Shown here piece by piece: positions 19,671-28,800 of a DNA stretch of 60,075 nucleotides. The notes beneath the pieces were generated by a model. That model did not search any database, was not told the origin of the DNA, and worked only from the letters and a program-made list of their open reading frames with translations. The stretch spans positions 1 through 60,075 of IMG/VR virus record IMGVR_UViG_3300025133_000112, one strand, 5' to 3'. A program made the translations under genes and the position numbers. Source of the DNA: a virus. Position 1 is the first letter of the stretch; each line of letters starts with the position of its first letter.

Positions 19671-22600
19671 TATATAACCTTAAGTTCGAAAAAAGGTTTT
19701 ATTGCTTCTGTTTTAAAGAAAGGTTTTAAAGTCTCAACTTTAAATCTTAATTTATTATGAATAGCTAATAGATCAACATTATCAATACTTGATGCAAATC
19801 TCATACTATCTGGAACTACATCTCCGCCAAAATCAAGTGTGATATTATCAATATTAGAATCATTAATAAGATCATTAATATCTAATATATGTTTCTGAGT
19901 TAATATAGTATTATCAATAGTACTTGATATATCTAAATCTTCAACTGATAATAAAGCAGCTGAACTTAATTCAGTATTATCAATATTAGAATCTACATCT
20001 AAATCATTTGAAACTAATGTATGCTTCTGAGTTACTGAAACATTATCAATATTAGAAGCATTAGTAAGATCTTGAGGAGCTAATGTATGTTTCTGGGTTA
20101 AATCGTTATTGTCTATATTAGAAGCAATATCTAAATCATTTACAGAAAGAGATATTGATGTTGTAATAATAACATTATCAATATTAGAATCTACATTTAA
20201 ATCATTTGCATCTAAGGTAAAATGCTCAACTAAATCTGTATTATCAATATTAGAATCTATATCTAAATCTTGAGCAACTAATGTATGCTTCTGAGTTATT
20301 GATACATTATCTATGTTAGATAAAATATCTAAATCATTTATATCTAATATTGTTGCAGCACTAAGTTCAATATTATCAATATTAGAATCTACATCTAAAT
20401 CATTTGAAACTAATGTATGCTTCTGAGTTAAATCAATATTGTCTATATTAGAAGCAATATCTAAACTATTAGAAACTAATGTATGCTTCTGAGTTACTGA
20501 AACATTATCAATATTGCTTGATATATCAAGATCATTTACATCTAAAATAGTTGCAGCAGTAAGTTCAACATTATCAATATTGGAAGCAATGTCTAAATCA
20601 TTTGAAACTAGTGTATGCTTCTGAGTTAAATCTGTATTATCAATATTGGAAGCAATGTCTAAACTATCAGAAACTAGTGTAAAATGTTGAACTAAATCAG
20701 TATTATCGATATTAGAAGCAATGTCTAAATCATTTACATCTAAAATAGTTGCAGCAGTAAGTTCAACATTATCAATATTGGAAGCAATGTCTAAATCATT
20801 TGAAACTAGTGTAAAATGCTCAACTAAATCAGTATTATCGATATTACTTGATATATCTAAATCATTTGAAACTAATGTATGTTTCTGAGTTACTGAAACA
20901 TTATCAATATTAGAATCTACATCTAAATCTTCAACAATTAATAAAGTTGCAGAACTAAGTTCAACATTATCAATATTAGAAGCAATATCTAAACTATTAG
21001 AAACTAATGTATGCTTCTGAGTTACTGAAACATTATCAATATTGCTTGATATATCTAAATCATTTGAAACTAGTGTATGCTTCTGAGTTAAATCTGTATT
21101 ATCAATATTAGAAGCATTAGTAAGATCATTTACAGATAATGTAAAATGCTCAACCAAATCAATATTATCAATATTGGAATCTACATCTAAATCATTTGAA
21201 ACTAATGTATGCTTCTGAGTTAAATCAATATTGTCTATATTTGAATTTACATCTAAATCATTTACAGATAATGTAAAATGCTCAACCAAATCAATATTAT
21301 CAATATTGGAATCTACATCTAAATCATTTGAAACTAATGTATGTTTCTGGGTTAAATCTGTATTATCAATATTGGAAGCAATGTCTAAATCTTGAACAAC
21401 TAATGTAACTGATGAACTAAGTTCAATATTATCAATATTAGAAGCACCAGTAAGATCTTGAGCAACTAATGTATGTTTCTGGGTTAAATTAGTATTATCA
21501 ATATTGCTTGATATATCTAAATCATTTGAAACTAATGTATGCTTCTGGGTTAAATCTGTATTATCAATATTAGAAGCAATATCTAAATCATTTGAAACTA
21601 ATGTATGCTTTTGAATTAAATTAGTATTGTCTATATTTGAAGCAATGTCTAAATCTTCAATAACTAGTGTATGCTTCTGAGTTAAATCAATATTATCAAT
21701 ATTTGAATTTACATCTAAATCATTTGAAACTAGTGTATTTTTCTGAGTTAAATCAATATTGTCTATATTTGAATTTACATCTAAATCTTGAACAACTAAT
21801 GTAACTGATGAACTTACTTCAACATTATCAATGTTGGATGCAATGTCTAAACTATTAGAAACTAGAGTATGTTTCTGGGTTAATAATAATTCATCCCATG
21901 TAATCTCTTTTATACTAGCATTAGAAATAGTACAGGATTCTGAATCACCTAAATGTATTTTATTTGAAACTGTTGCTGTAGCATCAGCAATAAAATATTG
22001 ATTATATGTACCAGATGATGTTATTGCATTTATAAATTGGGAATTTGCACCAGCAGTACCAGCAACTTCCCAATCAAGTGACCCAGTTACAGCTTCAAAT
22101 GTAACACTAGCAAGGTATACTTTAGCTGTTGTTATACTAACAGAATAATTATATATTACTCCTGTTGGTACACCTGAACTTGATAAAACTTGATAATCAC
22201 TACCATTTTTTGATGCTGTAACAGTACAATCTGTTGGAGCAAAAACAGTCCAATTATCTGCTATATCTCCAGTAACTGTACCTGTTCCACCAGATGTTCC
22301 AGAAGTACCAGATAAATCATTATTTGTTTGTAATTCTGTACCAAGATTAGGATCTCCTAAATGACTTGCTACATCTAAACTATCAGAAACTAATGTATGT
22401 TTCTGAGTTAATGTAGTATTATCAATATTAGAAGCACCAGTAAGATCTTGAACAACTAATAACGTACTTGTTACATCTTCAAAATCCCAATATCCACATT
22501 GGTGAGTAACTCTGATTGTTTCACCAGCTCCAGTTATAGCACGATTACCAATATTATCATATGGATTAGTACCAGTACCTTTTGCATCATCAATTTCCCA

Positions 22601-22969
22601 ATCTAATGATGTATCTGGATTTGTTGTGAAAATATCAAGATAATCCTGATATGATGATCCTGGGGTTCTTGTAGCTCCATTATATCTAGTCCCATTAACA
22701 TAAATTAAAGCTCTAGATTTACCACCAGCTCCAACATCTCTTGATCTATGACAAAGAGTAAAACTATTTATGCTTGTTGCACTAGTAAGAGATGGGAAAG
22801 GTGTTCCAAAATCATTATTTGCATTACCACCATCGTCATTCTGAATATACGTGGTATCATCATCAGGGGCACCATGAATATCATCTATTTCTGTATAGTG
22901 GAATGTACCAGTAGTTACATTCCACTGTATAGAATCATCAGAATTCGGATATATATATTCAATAGTCAT
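19670..22969 (-). CDS. Giant fibre protein built from ~30 tandem 22-residue repeats
   Basis: 1099 residues. Residues ~1-170 are a globular beta domain (Trp/Asp/Gly-rich). Residues ~165-200 hold the first diverged repeats. Residues ~205-355 are a second beta domain. Residues ~360-1060 are repeats of the form LTQKHTLVSNDLDIASNIDN + 2, with about 30 copies of SNIDN. The first half of the unit alternates among four types (LTQKHTL, ELSSSVTL/ELTAATIL, LVEHFTL, VSVTQKHTL). The C-terminal ~45 residues are distinct. Similar HTL....D...ADN repeats occur in other phage fibres, so an extended tail or head fibre is inferred. Strong DNA identity between units permits recombinational length change. Confidence 0.75.
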   Translation of the reverse strand: MTIEYIYPNSDDSIQWNVTTGTFHYTEIDDIHGAPDDDTTYIQNDDGGNANNDFGTPFPSLTSATSINSFTLCHRSRDVGAGGKSRALIYVNGTRYNGATRTPGSSYQDYLDIFTTNPDTSLDWEIDDAKGTGTNPYDNIGNRAITGAGETIRVTHQCGYWDFEDVTSTLLVVQDLTGASNIDNTTLTQKHTLVSDSLDVASHLGDPNLGTELQTNNDLSGTSGTSGGTGTVTGDIADNWTVFAPTDCTVTASKNGSDYQVLSSSGVPTGVIYNYSVSITTAKVYLASVTFEAVTGSLDWEVAGTAGANSQFINAITSSGTYNQYFIADATATVSNKIHLGDSESCTISNASIKEITWDELLLTQKHTLVSNSLDIASNIDNVEVSSSVTLVVQDLDVNSNIDNIDLTQKNTLVSNDLDVNSNIDNIDLTQKHTLVIEDLDIASNIDNTNLIQKHTLVSNDLDIASNIDNTDLTQKHTLVSNDLDISSNIDNTNLTQKHTLVAQDLTGASNIDNIELSSSVTLVVQDLDIASNIDNTDLTQKHTLVSNDLDVDSNIDNIDLVEHFTLSVNDLDVNSNIDNIDLTQKHTLVSNDLDVDSNIDNIDLVEHFTLSVNDLTNASNIDNTDLTQKHTLVSNDLDISSNIDNVSVTQKHTLVSNSLDIASNIDNVELSSATLLIVEDLDVDSNIDNVSVTQKHTLVSNDLDISSNIDNTDLVEHFTLVSNDLDIASNIDNVELTAATILDVNDLDIASNIDNTDLVQHFTLVSDSLDIASNIDNTDLTQKHTLVSNDLDIASNIDNVELTAATILDVNDLDISSNIDNVSVTQKHTLVSNSLDIASNIDNIDLTQKHTLVSNDLDVDSNIDNIELSAATILDINDLDILSNIDNVSITQKHTLVAQDLDIDSNIDNTDLVEHFTLDANDLNVDSNIDNVIITTSISLSVNDLDIASNIDNNDLTQKHTLAPQDLTNASNIDNVSVTQKHTLVSNDLDVDSNIDNTELSSAALLSVEDLDISSTIDNTILTQKHILDINDLINDSNIDNITLDFGGDVVPDSMRFASSIDNVDLLAIHNKLRFKVETLKPFFKTEAIKPFFELKVI
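19776..21890 (-). repeat. 66-bp coding repeat array in the fibre gene
   Basis: About 30 imperfect 66-bp units with several near-identical higher-order blocks, for example 20737-20820 repeating much of 20530-20620. Confidence 0.85.
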
Positions 22970-23463
22970 TATTTACTCTTTAGTTTTACAACATCTACTT
23001 CTAAATAAGTATCATATTCATCAAGAATATCATCATCAATTAATATGTCTGCTCTAATACAAGCTCCACAATTATTTGCAATCATAAATTGTTCCAAACT
23101 AGCTGTATCATAAAATCCATGTTGCTCTTGCATACTTTTTGTGAATATCTTTTTTGTAAATTTATCAGCTATTTTTAAATTAATAGAATCTTTATCTTTA
23201 GTTTTTATTTTAATATCTAAAGAATCATCAAAATATCCTAATAAAAGCCATAAGTTTGTTCTTCTATCTTCGATTGGATCGTCATTGTCTCTTACAAATC
23301 TTGTTGCAATAACAGTACCTTCTGGAAATTCTGGACCATAACCCTCACCAGCAGCATATTCTGCTTCAGTAGGTATTTTCCATTCAAGTTCTTTTATAAC
23401 AGTAGAAAAACCAGTTCCAATTTCAATGTCAATTTCATCTTGGTCTGTAATATCTTTAGCCAT
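22969..23463 (-). CDS. Virion-cluster protein of unknown function
   Basis: 164 residues from ATG at 23463 (RBS GAAGGTGAAA). A longer frame to 23520 has no RBS and overlaps the upstream zinc-ribbon gene. Composition is mixed, with a GTGFSTVIKELEWKIPTEAEY start and an acidic C-terminus (ILIDDDILDEYDTYLEVDVV). Position directly upstream of the fibre gene (1-nt overlap region) suggests a fibre-attachment or assembly role, but no motif shows this. Confidence 0.6.
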   Translation of the reverse strand: MAKDITDQDEIDIEIGTGFSTVIKELEWKIPTEAEYAAGEGYGPEFPEGTVIATRFVRDNDDPIEDRRTNLWLLLGYFDDSLDIKIKTKDKDSINLKIADKFTKKIFTKSMQEQHGFYDTASLEQFMIANNCGACIRADILIDDDILDEYDTYLEVDVVKLKSK

Positions 23464-23626
23464 TTTCACCTTCTTTATTTTTTCCACATTGTTTACATTT
23501 ATCAATAGTAATACTCCCACATTGTCTGCAAAAAGTTAGTTTTCTTTTTCTTTGTAATACTATTGGCTTTGAATAATCGCCGGTTCCACTACTTGTGTTT
23601 GTTTGTTCTTCTATACAATTTTTCAA
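23456..23626 (-). CDS. 56-residue zinc-ribbon protein with TTG start
   Basis: No ATG is available; TTG at 23626 follows AGGAGAATTAAAAA with proper spacing. The C-terminus reads LTFCRQCGSITIDKCKQCGKN, two CxxC pairs forming a compact ribbon as in rubredoxin-like or Com-type phage ribbons. The stop (23458-23456) overlaps the next ATG by a few bases, indicating coupling. The first half is polar and disordered. Small ribbons like this are common beside T4-type neck genes; role unknown. Confidence 0.65.
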   Translation of the reverse strand: MKNCIEEQTNTSSGTGDYSKPIVLQRKRKLTFCRQCGSITIDKCKQCGKNKEGENG

Positions 23627-23640
23627 TTTTTAATTCTCCT

Positions 23641-24357
23641 TTATGCCACTTCCATATCTGGTGGCTCAGAATACTTATCTTCTAATTCTTCCTCTAATTT
23701 TTCTATTTCTGCTTCTGCTTGTGACATTATATCACCATAATTAAATTCGGCTCCACCAGGCATTTGTGCTCCAGCATATTTTTGAAGATTTGTTGCCCAT
23801 TGCTTTTTAGTTAATGCTACAGCATATTTTTTTAACCATCTATCGCCGTAAATATCTTCTAAATCTAATTCTGATTGATATACTTTTAGCATAAAAATAG
23901 TATCTTTTGTTGGTTCTATATGTAAAATTAATTGTTTTGATATAGAATTAAAATCAAATAATATATCATTATTATAAGATTCAATAAGATTTTTATAATT
24001 TGATCTCCATACAGTAATATCAACTAAACTATATCTATATCCATTACATCCTGATCCATCAACATTATATAAATTATTATAAAATCTATTTACAAGTAAA
24101 GGATCATCAAATGATAAACTATTTGTTCCTAATACTTCTAAAACATCATGAACATTTGAATCAAGAGTATAACTTGATGTACCAGCAGTTATATCTACAG
24201 GAATGTAACCTAAATTAACTCCGTCATAATGATTTTCATAAAATAATTGAACTGCATCATCTATTCTATAATCAAGTTGATCATTAGTTACTTCTACATT
24301 TATAATAGGTTCACCTAAACTACTTTTAATATATGTTCTAAAGTCCTTTATATCCAT
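23641..24357 (-). CDS. 13: Neck / head-completion protein gp13
   Basis: 238 residues (T4 gp13 309). N-terminus DFRTYIKSSLGEPIINVEVTNDQLDYRIDDAVQLFYENHYDGV matches the T4-type opening (IK..LG.P..NVE.T..QLD..IDDA...FYE.H.DG). The second diagnostic block is residues ~180-235, KYAVALTKKQWATNLQKYAG..MPGGAEFNYGDI...A..EIEKLEEEL.DKY..PPD. Closes the filled head and binds gp14. A late element lies 19 nt upstream of the ATG. Confidence 0.92.
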   Translation of the reverse strand: MDIKDFRTYIKSSLGEPIINVEVTNDQLDYRIDDAVQLFYENHYDGVNLGYIPVDITAGTSSYTLDSNVHDVLEVLGTNSLSFDDPLLVNRFYNNLYNVDGSGCNGYRYSLVDITVWRSNYKNLIESYNNDILFDFNSISKQLILHIEPTKDTIFMLKVYQSELDLEDIYGDRWLKKYAVALTKKQWATNLQKYAGAQMPGGAEFNYGDIMSQAEAEIEKLEEELEDKYSEPPDMEVA

Positions 24358-24375
24358 TTTATACCTTAATATTTT

Positions 24376-24393
24376 ATTTTAATTATTTACTTT
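24376..24393 (-). promoter_or_regulatory. Late-promoter element (exact copy)
   Basis: AAAGTAAATAATTAAAAT on the - strand, 19 nt before gp13. The predicted leader is only about 10-15 nt, just enough for the RBS. Confidence 0.75.
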
Positions 24394-24401
24394 TAAACAA
24401 A

Positions 24402-24437
24402 AAAATGGGTTACCTAAATTAATAGGTAACCCATTTT
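24402..24437 (-). terminator. Intrinsic terminator after the lysis cassette
   Basis: 15-bp stem AAAATGGGTTACCTA / TAGGTAACCCATTTT with loop AATTAA; on the - strand it runs into TTTTTTTG. Ends the holin/endolysin transcript immediately before the gp13 promoter. Confidence 0.88.
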
Positions 24438-24466
24438 ATAATCTTATTAAATTTTTATTTTAAATT

Positions 24467-24916
24467 TTAAATTTTATCTGTACTTGTTCCTTTTGCTTTA
24501 TCATAACTTCTCATAACAGCAATACCAAGCATGCCTGTTAAAAGAGTCATAAGAGCAGATGTATCTAAAATTGGAGGAGTACTTAAATCATTTGGTATCC
24601 ATTCTTTTGCTTGACCTAAAAACCAAATCCAAACTAACATAGGATATAAAATAAATTGATATCCTAATGAAAATACACCAATCCAACCAATAGCAGGTCT
24701 CCAACCAGCAACAAATATTGATTTATGACTAGCTTCAATTTTATTAATTTCTAATTGACCTTTTATCAAATCAGCATCAATTTTCTTTTCTTCAATATCA
24801 AGTTTTCTATCTTCAATATCCATCTGAAGACGCTCTTCATCAGATGTAACTAAATCATCTATGATTTCTCCTCCAGCACTAAATATTGAACCTAAATCAA
24901 AATCTACAAATGACAT
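24467..24916 (-). CDS. Holin (3-TM, GTA-type)
   Basis: 149 residues. An N-terminal soluble part with a charged amphipathic helix (RLQMDIEDRKLDIEEKKIDADLIKGQ, the typical region of this holin family) is followed by HKSIFVAGWRPAIGWIGVFSLGYQFILYPMLVWIWF (two closely spaced membrane spans) and ALMTLLTGMLGIAVMRSYDKAKG (third span). The AGWRP..GW signature is characteristic of the 3-TM GTA holin family. Makes holes in the inner membrane that release the endolysin encoded immediately upstream (1-nt overlap). Confidence 0.88.
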   Translation of the reverse strand: MSFVDFDLGSIFSAGGEIIDDLVTSDEERLQMDIEDRKLDIEEKKIDADLIKGQLEINKIEASHKSIFVAGWRPAIGWIGVFSLGYQFILYPMLVWIWFLGQAKEWIPNDLSTPPILDTSALMTLLTGMLGIAVMRSYDKAKGTSTDKI

Positions 24917-25458
24917 TATAAAACTCCTTTTAAGCTTCTATTAATCCATCCTAAAAGAAATTTAGATTGACTTTTATTAGAATTACATATTGTAGCATAA
25001 CGAGCAATTTTAGCCACGCAATAGCCAGTGATAAAAGTATTTGAATCTATAGAATCTATAGCAAATATAGATTTAGGACCTATGTAACCATCTGGTGTAA
25101 CATGAGCAACTATTTGAGCTAATCTTGATGCTACTCTAATACCAGCATTAACACCAAAATCAAAAATAGCTTCTGCATTTTCTTGATTATTTAAATCTCC
25201 ACAATGCATTGAATCCCAATAATTTTCTTCATAAAACTCTTGAACCATTTTTTTTAATTCTAAAGTCTCTATAGAAAAATAATTTTCTGAAGATCCAGAC
25301 ATTGCATTATCAATTATTTGCCATCCAAGCCAATTTGGATGAAATTTTCTTGATATACCGGCATATGTCATACCACCAGAATCACCTTCGATAGTATGAA
25401 CAATATACCCACCTTCATTTGACATCATCTTTTCAAATGCTGGTTTAAAATCTACCAT
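24916..25458 (-). CDS. Endolysin, glycoside hydrolase family 108
   Basis: 180 residues. Starts FKPAFEKMMSNEGGYI with catalytic Glu15 in the EGGY motif, followed by GDSGGMTYAGISRKFHPNW (substrate loop of GH108 N-acetylmuramidases) and YWDSMHCGDL...A.AIFDFGVNAG. The C-terminal VTPDGYIGPKSIFAID... LLGWINR region matches the PG_binding_3-like domain that usually follows GH108. No signal peptide, so export depends on the holin. First cleavage enzyme of the lysis operon; coupled to the holin gene by a 1-nt overlap. Confidence 0.9.
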   Translation of the reverse strand: MVDFKPAFEKMMSNEGGYIVHTIEGDSGGMTYAGISRKFHPNWLGWQIIDNAMSGSSENYFSIETLELKKMVQEFYEENYWDSMHCGDLNNQENAEAIFDFGVNAGIRVASRLAQIVAHVTPDGYIGPKSIFAIDSIDSNTFITGYCVAKIARYATICNSNKSQSKFLLGWINRSLKGVL

Positions 25459-25462
25459 AATA

Positions 25463-25717
25463 TTATTTTACTTCCTGTAAATCTTCCTTTAGCATGATTA
25501 AATTTGACATAACTAAATTTAGAGTTTTAATATTATTATTAGTATTTTCAACTTGTTCATCTACCATTTCAATTGAAAGACCATTAACAATATCATCAAG
25601 CTTCTCGCCAGTTAAACTATCAAATTGCTTAACTGTATATTCAAATGTTCCGTCCTCATTTTTCTTAAAAGAAACAGCTCCCTTTTCCTTTAAAATGTGA
25701 TAAATTGATGCATCCAT
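25463..25717 (-). CDS. Small acidic helical protein upstream of the endolysin
   Basis: 84 residues, first gene of the lysis operon, with promoter and RBS AAGGAGAATA. N-terminal beta hairpin (GAVSFKKNEDGTFEYTVKQFDSLTGEKL) and a C-terminal coiled coil (VDEQVENTNNNIKTLNLVMSNL...). Similar short proteins stand between fibre and lysis genes in other phages, but the function is not established. Confidence 0.55.
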   Translation of the reverse strand: MDASIYHILKEKGAVSFKKNEDGTFEYTVKQFDSLTGEKLDDIVNGLSIEMVDEQVENTNNNIKTLNLVMSNLIMLKEDLQEVK

Positions 25718-25762
25718 AAAAATATTCTCCTTGTTAAATGTTAAATGTTAATTTATTTATAC

Positions 25763-25791
25763 AGTATATACTATTTCAAAAATTTTGTCAC
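25763..25791 (-). promoter_or_regulatory. Sigma70-like promoter of the lysis operon
   Basis: On the - strand GTGACA (25791-25786), 17-nt spacer, TATACT (25768-25763). Followed by a short TTAACATTTAACATTTAAC repeat and the RBS of the 84-residue gene. Confidence 0.55.
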
Positions 25792-25889
25792 AAATATTTT
25801 ACTCTATTTCATATATATTATCATAGGCATCCATAATGTGCCTAATGATCCTAGATTTTATAGATGTGATATCTTTTCTTCTAATGGTT

Positions 25890-28800
25890 CTAATTAACTT
25901 TCCATATTTTAAGATCAATATAAATTTCCTTGATTCCCCTAGATGCTGCTTTGCCTCTTTCAGTACCAACAGAGTCAACAGCAACATTAGTTTGAAGCTC
26001 TATTGTGGCAGGAGCTGTCAGTGTAAACCGACCTGATAATGGTATAGGTGTATTTTCATCTGCCCCAGTAGACTGATTGATGCTAATACTTGGAACATAA
26101 AAGAGTCCATCTCCTGTGTTTAAAGCAAGAGGGTTAAAAGCTAAAATACCTGTTGACCCGTCTGCAACAAACAGTCTTGTTCCATCTCCCCAGACAGCAA
26201 CAGCAGTGTCTGTATCGTAAGAATCTATAGTACCAGAAGCTAGATCATTAGGATCAAAAGCAAGGATGCCATTGGTTCCATCTGCAACATAAAGGGTTGT
26301 TCCATCTCCCCAGACACCTTGAGCAGAACCGTCTGTATTGTAAGAATCAATAATACCAGAAGCTAGATCATTAGGATCAAAAGCAAGGATACCATTGGTG
26401 GTCCAATCTGTAACAAACAGTCTTGTTCCATCTCCCCAGACATCAAAACTGGTGCCTGTTGTATTGTAAGAATCAATAATACCAGAAGCTAGATCATTGG
26501 GATCAAAAGCAAGGATGCCACTGGCTCTGTTGGTAACAAACAGTCTTGTTCCATCTCCCCAGACATTTTCAGCAGTATCTGATGTATTGTAAGAATCTAT
26601 AATACCAGAAGCTAGATCATTAGGATCAAAAGCTAAAATACCTGTGGACGAGTTTGCAACATAAAGGGTTGTTCCATCTCCCCAGACACCTTGAGCAGAA
26701 TCTAATGTATCGTAAGAATCTATAGTACCAGAAGCTAGATCATTGGGATCAAAAGCAAGGATACCATTGGTTCCATCTGCAACAAACAGTCTTGTTCCAT
26801 CTCCCCAGACACCTTTAGCGTTGCCTGTTGTATTATAAGAATCTATATCACCAGAAGCTAGATCATTGGGATCAAAAGCTAAAATACCTGTTGACCCGTC
26901 TGCAACAAACAGTCTTGTTCCATCTCCCCAGACACGTACAACACCACCTGATGTATTGTAAGAATCTATCAAGTCAAAAAGTGGTTGTATTCGACTCTGA
27001 CTTGACCCAGACTCATTAACAACATTTGTACTATCAATATGATATTCACCGGCTGGCAAAATCATCTGATTACTTGATAAAGATGCATCTGTAATTTCAT
27101 TTGTAATCTCTGTATTTAGAGTTGCGGTATTCCATGTGTCCGCAGTATAGGCACCACCATTAACCCCGCTATTCTGTTGGTGTTGAATGTGTAGCAGTGA
27201 CCCAAAACTAAGATTACCATCAATAGTACCAATCGCTCCGGCACTACTTATTGACATTATTTTGCCATCGGAAATTATATTTCCAGATACGGCTGGATTG
27301 AAGTTGATCTCACCAGATGAGAAATCACCCTCTATTAATCTTCCACCAGATCCAGCAACATCTGATTCGAGAATGAATTTATGATCGTCGGTAACTGTGT
27401 CGAGGTCTGCTTTGTAGCCAATTACTACATTAAATTCTGCGCTTGTAGCATATGCTCCTGAGTAGTCTCCAAGAAAGGTATTACCTGCACCAGTACATTT
27501 CCACCCAGACACTCCACCAATCATAACATTTCCAATTTGATCAGTAAGTTCAAGCCCTGTTGATGCACCAATTAAAATATTGCGATCACCTGTATTAATA
27601 TTAGATCCGGATAAATATCCAATAGATATATTATGGTCACCACCAGTCATATCATATCCAGCCCTATAGCCCATGGAGATATTGAAACCGCCAGTAAGTA
27701 TTCCAAGACCGTTTGCTTCGTAACCTATGGCGATATTATCAGATCCTGTAGTTGTATAATATAGACTTAAAGCTCCTACTCCTACGTTGCGAGATCCAGA
27801 GAGGGCAATACCCCCATCTGAAGATCCGGAATTGTCTCCCAATAAAGTATTAGAATCACCAGTAACGCGATATGCGGCATTATAACCCAATGCAGAATTC
27901 CTTGATCCTGTCAGGAGGTAACCACTGCCCTTTCCAATAACGGAATTATATTCACCAGTTTTATTTGTATATAATGTTTGATACCCAACTGATGTATTGC
28001 CGTCCCCTTCAATATCTGCGGATGACTCTCCTTGGGATTCATACCCTATCGCCGTACAGAAATCAGCGAGTGTGTATGCCGCACCTGCTTTATACCCAAC
28101 ACAGGTAATACCTTCTCCTGTCATACCCTCCGATTGTGACGATCCCGCCGATTGATGCCCTATTCCTACAGCACCATCAGACTCGCAATAGTTTCCAGCC
28201 TCCGCACCCATCATAACTGAGTAATTGCCTGTACCTTCTCCATAGGCTTCCCTTCCAATAATACAACAATGGCTCAATCCTGTAGCTGTGGAGTCTGCTG
28301 CTACATACTGACCTATCAAAACGTTACTTGTCCCTGAAGTTATATTTACACCGCACTCTGAGCCGATCATTACATTTTTAATACCTGCTGCAACAGAAGA
28401 CCCCGTACTATATCCTAAAAATGTATTACCCAATCCAGTAGCAAGGGTACCAGCTTTATATCCAATAAAAGTATTTTCATGACCTGTTGAATTTGTTTTA
28501 CCCGCTTGCCATCCCAAATACGTGCAGCATTGTCCAGATGTGTGTAGTAATCCAGATTGATGCCCAACTGCTACAAGCCCCGTAGAGATTGTAGAAACAG
28601 CACCAGCAGAATTACCAATACAGACTTGTTGACCACCAGTATTATTAAGTCCTGCACCTCTTCCGATTATAACATTTTCGCCACTACTACTTGAATTTTC
28701 TCCAGCCCTATGGCCTATTATTGTACTTTCAAAATCACTACCACTATTCTGCCCAGCATTATATCCAACATATACATTGAAATCACCAATTGTATTTTCT

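Noticed and set aside
19776-21890. CRISPR array
   Set aside because: Repeats are 66 bp coding units, in frame with the fibre gene, without unique spacers of constant length.
22966-22985. GTAAATAAT at the fibre gene start as a late promoter
   Set aside because: Matches only 9 core bases, flanks differ from the 18-nt consensus and it overlaps the ATG of the gene it would drive.
25799-25987. ORF overlapping the fibre's 3' end as a frameshifted fibre extension
   Set aside because: The fibre already ends in a typical IYIDLKIWKVN C-terminus; the overlapping frame lacks an RBS and no slippery heptamer is in phase.
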